DNA of 5,258 nucleotides from an uncultured Nitrosomonadales bacterium (lineage in GTDB: Bacteria > Pseudomonadota > Gammaproteobacteria > Burkholderiales > Gallionellaceae). Of the stretch, positions 5,253-5,258 are shown piece by piece. The DNA lies in assembly GCA_903934275.1 (NCBI GenBank), contig CAIZNF010000343.1, forward strand, positions 1 through 5,258, written 5' to 3'. The translations under genes were made by a program, and so were the position numbers. A model generated the notes under the pieces. The model saw nothing but the letters and a program-made list of their open reading frames with translations. It was not told where the DNA came from and made no database searches. Numbering within the stretch: the first letter of the stretch is position 1; every line of letters starts with the position of its first letter.

Positions 5253-5258
5253 GAACAA

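Noticed and set aside
5133..5258. Extending the kinase N-terminus upstream to the window edge
   Set aside because: The extra 42 residues translate the intergenic repeat (VGHATLCPTYG) and lie before a normal start followed by a clear membrane helix.

Overview
The window is a compact array of two-component signalling genes, all read from the minus strand. In transcription order (right to left) they are: (1) a membrane sensor histidine kinase with a periplasmic cache-type domain, visibly broken (5132-3140); (2) a small single-domain response regulator (3129-2677); (3) a soluble REC-PAS-HisKA_3-HATPase kinase of the NarX/DesK class (2543-978); (4) a NarL/LuxR-type DNA-binding response regulator (981-334). 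Spacing is tight: 10 nt between 1 and 2, a 4-nt ATGA overlap between 3 and 4, and a 133-nt gap holding a large repeat hairpin between 2 and 3. No mobile-element gene, RNA gene or CRISPR array was recognised.

The protein families and the intergenic repeats (GTAGGTTGGGC..., GTAGGTCGGGTTTC..., and a C/G-rich element with TTGAA centres) suggest a proteobacterium, most likely a betaproteobacterium of the Nitrosomonadales/Methylophilales kind. This is inference from general familiarity, not from a search.

Layout: 1-71 may hold the last 22 codons of a plus-strand gene. Positions 72-257 are AT-rich and non-coding, with several small dyads and repeated GGTAGGAAA words. Positions 258-324 are a repeat hairpin just after the NarL regulator. 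The two-gene REC-PAS-kinase/NarL regulator unit follows, then a second repeat hairpin (2587-2669), the small regulator, and the broken kinase. The right edge carries a further copy of the 2587-2669 repeat arm (5222-5252).

How they may work together (inference): kinase 3 phosphorylates regulator 4, which controls transcription. The REC domain at the front of kinase 3 and the free-standing regulator 2 are possible relay points linking the membrane kinase to this pair. The most notable feature is the state of the membrane kinase. An in-frame TAA splits its HAMP domain, and a ~111-nt palindromic GC-rich element splits its ATPase domain. The element's 8-G tract is exactly one base away from giving a continuous reading frame. 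The partner genes look intact. I do not see a clearly new biological system; the best leads are the element inside the kinase, the four-cysteine insert in kinase 3, and the dyad-rich stretch after regulator 4.
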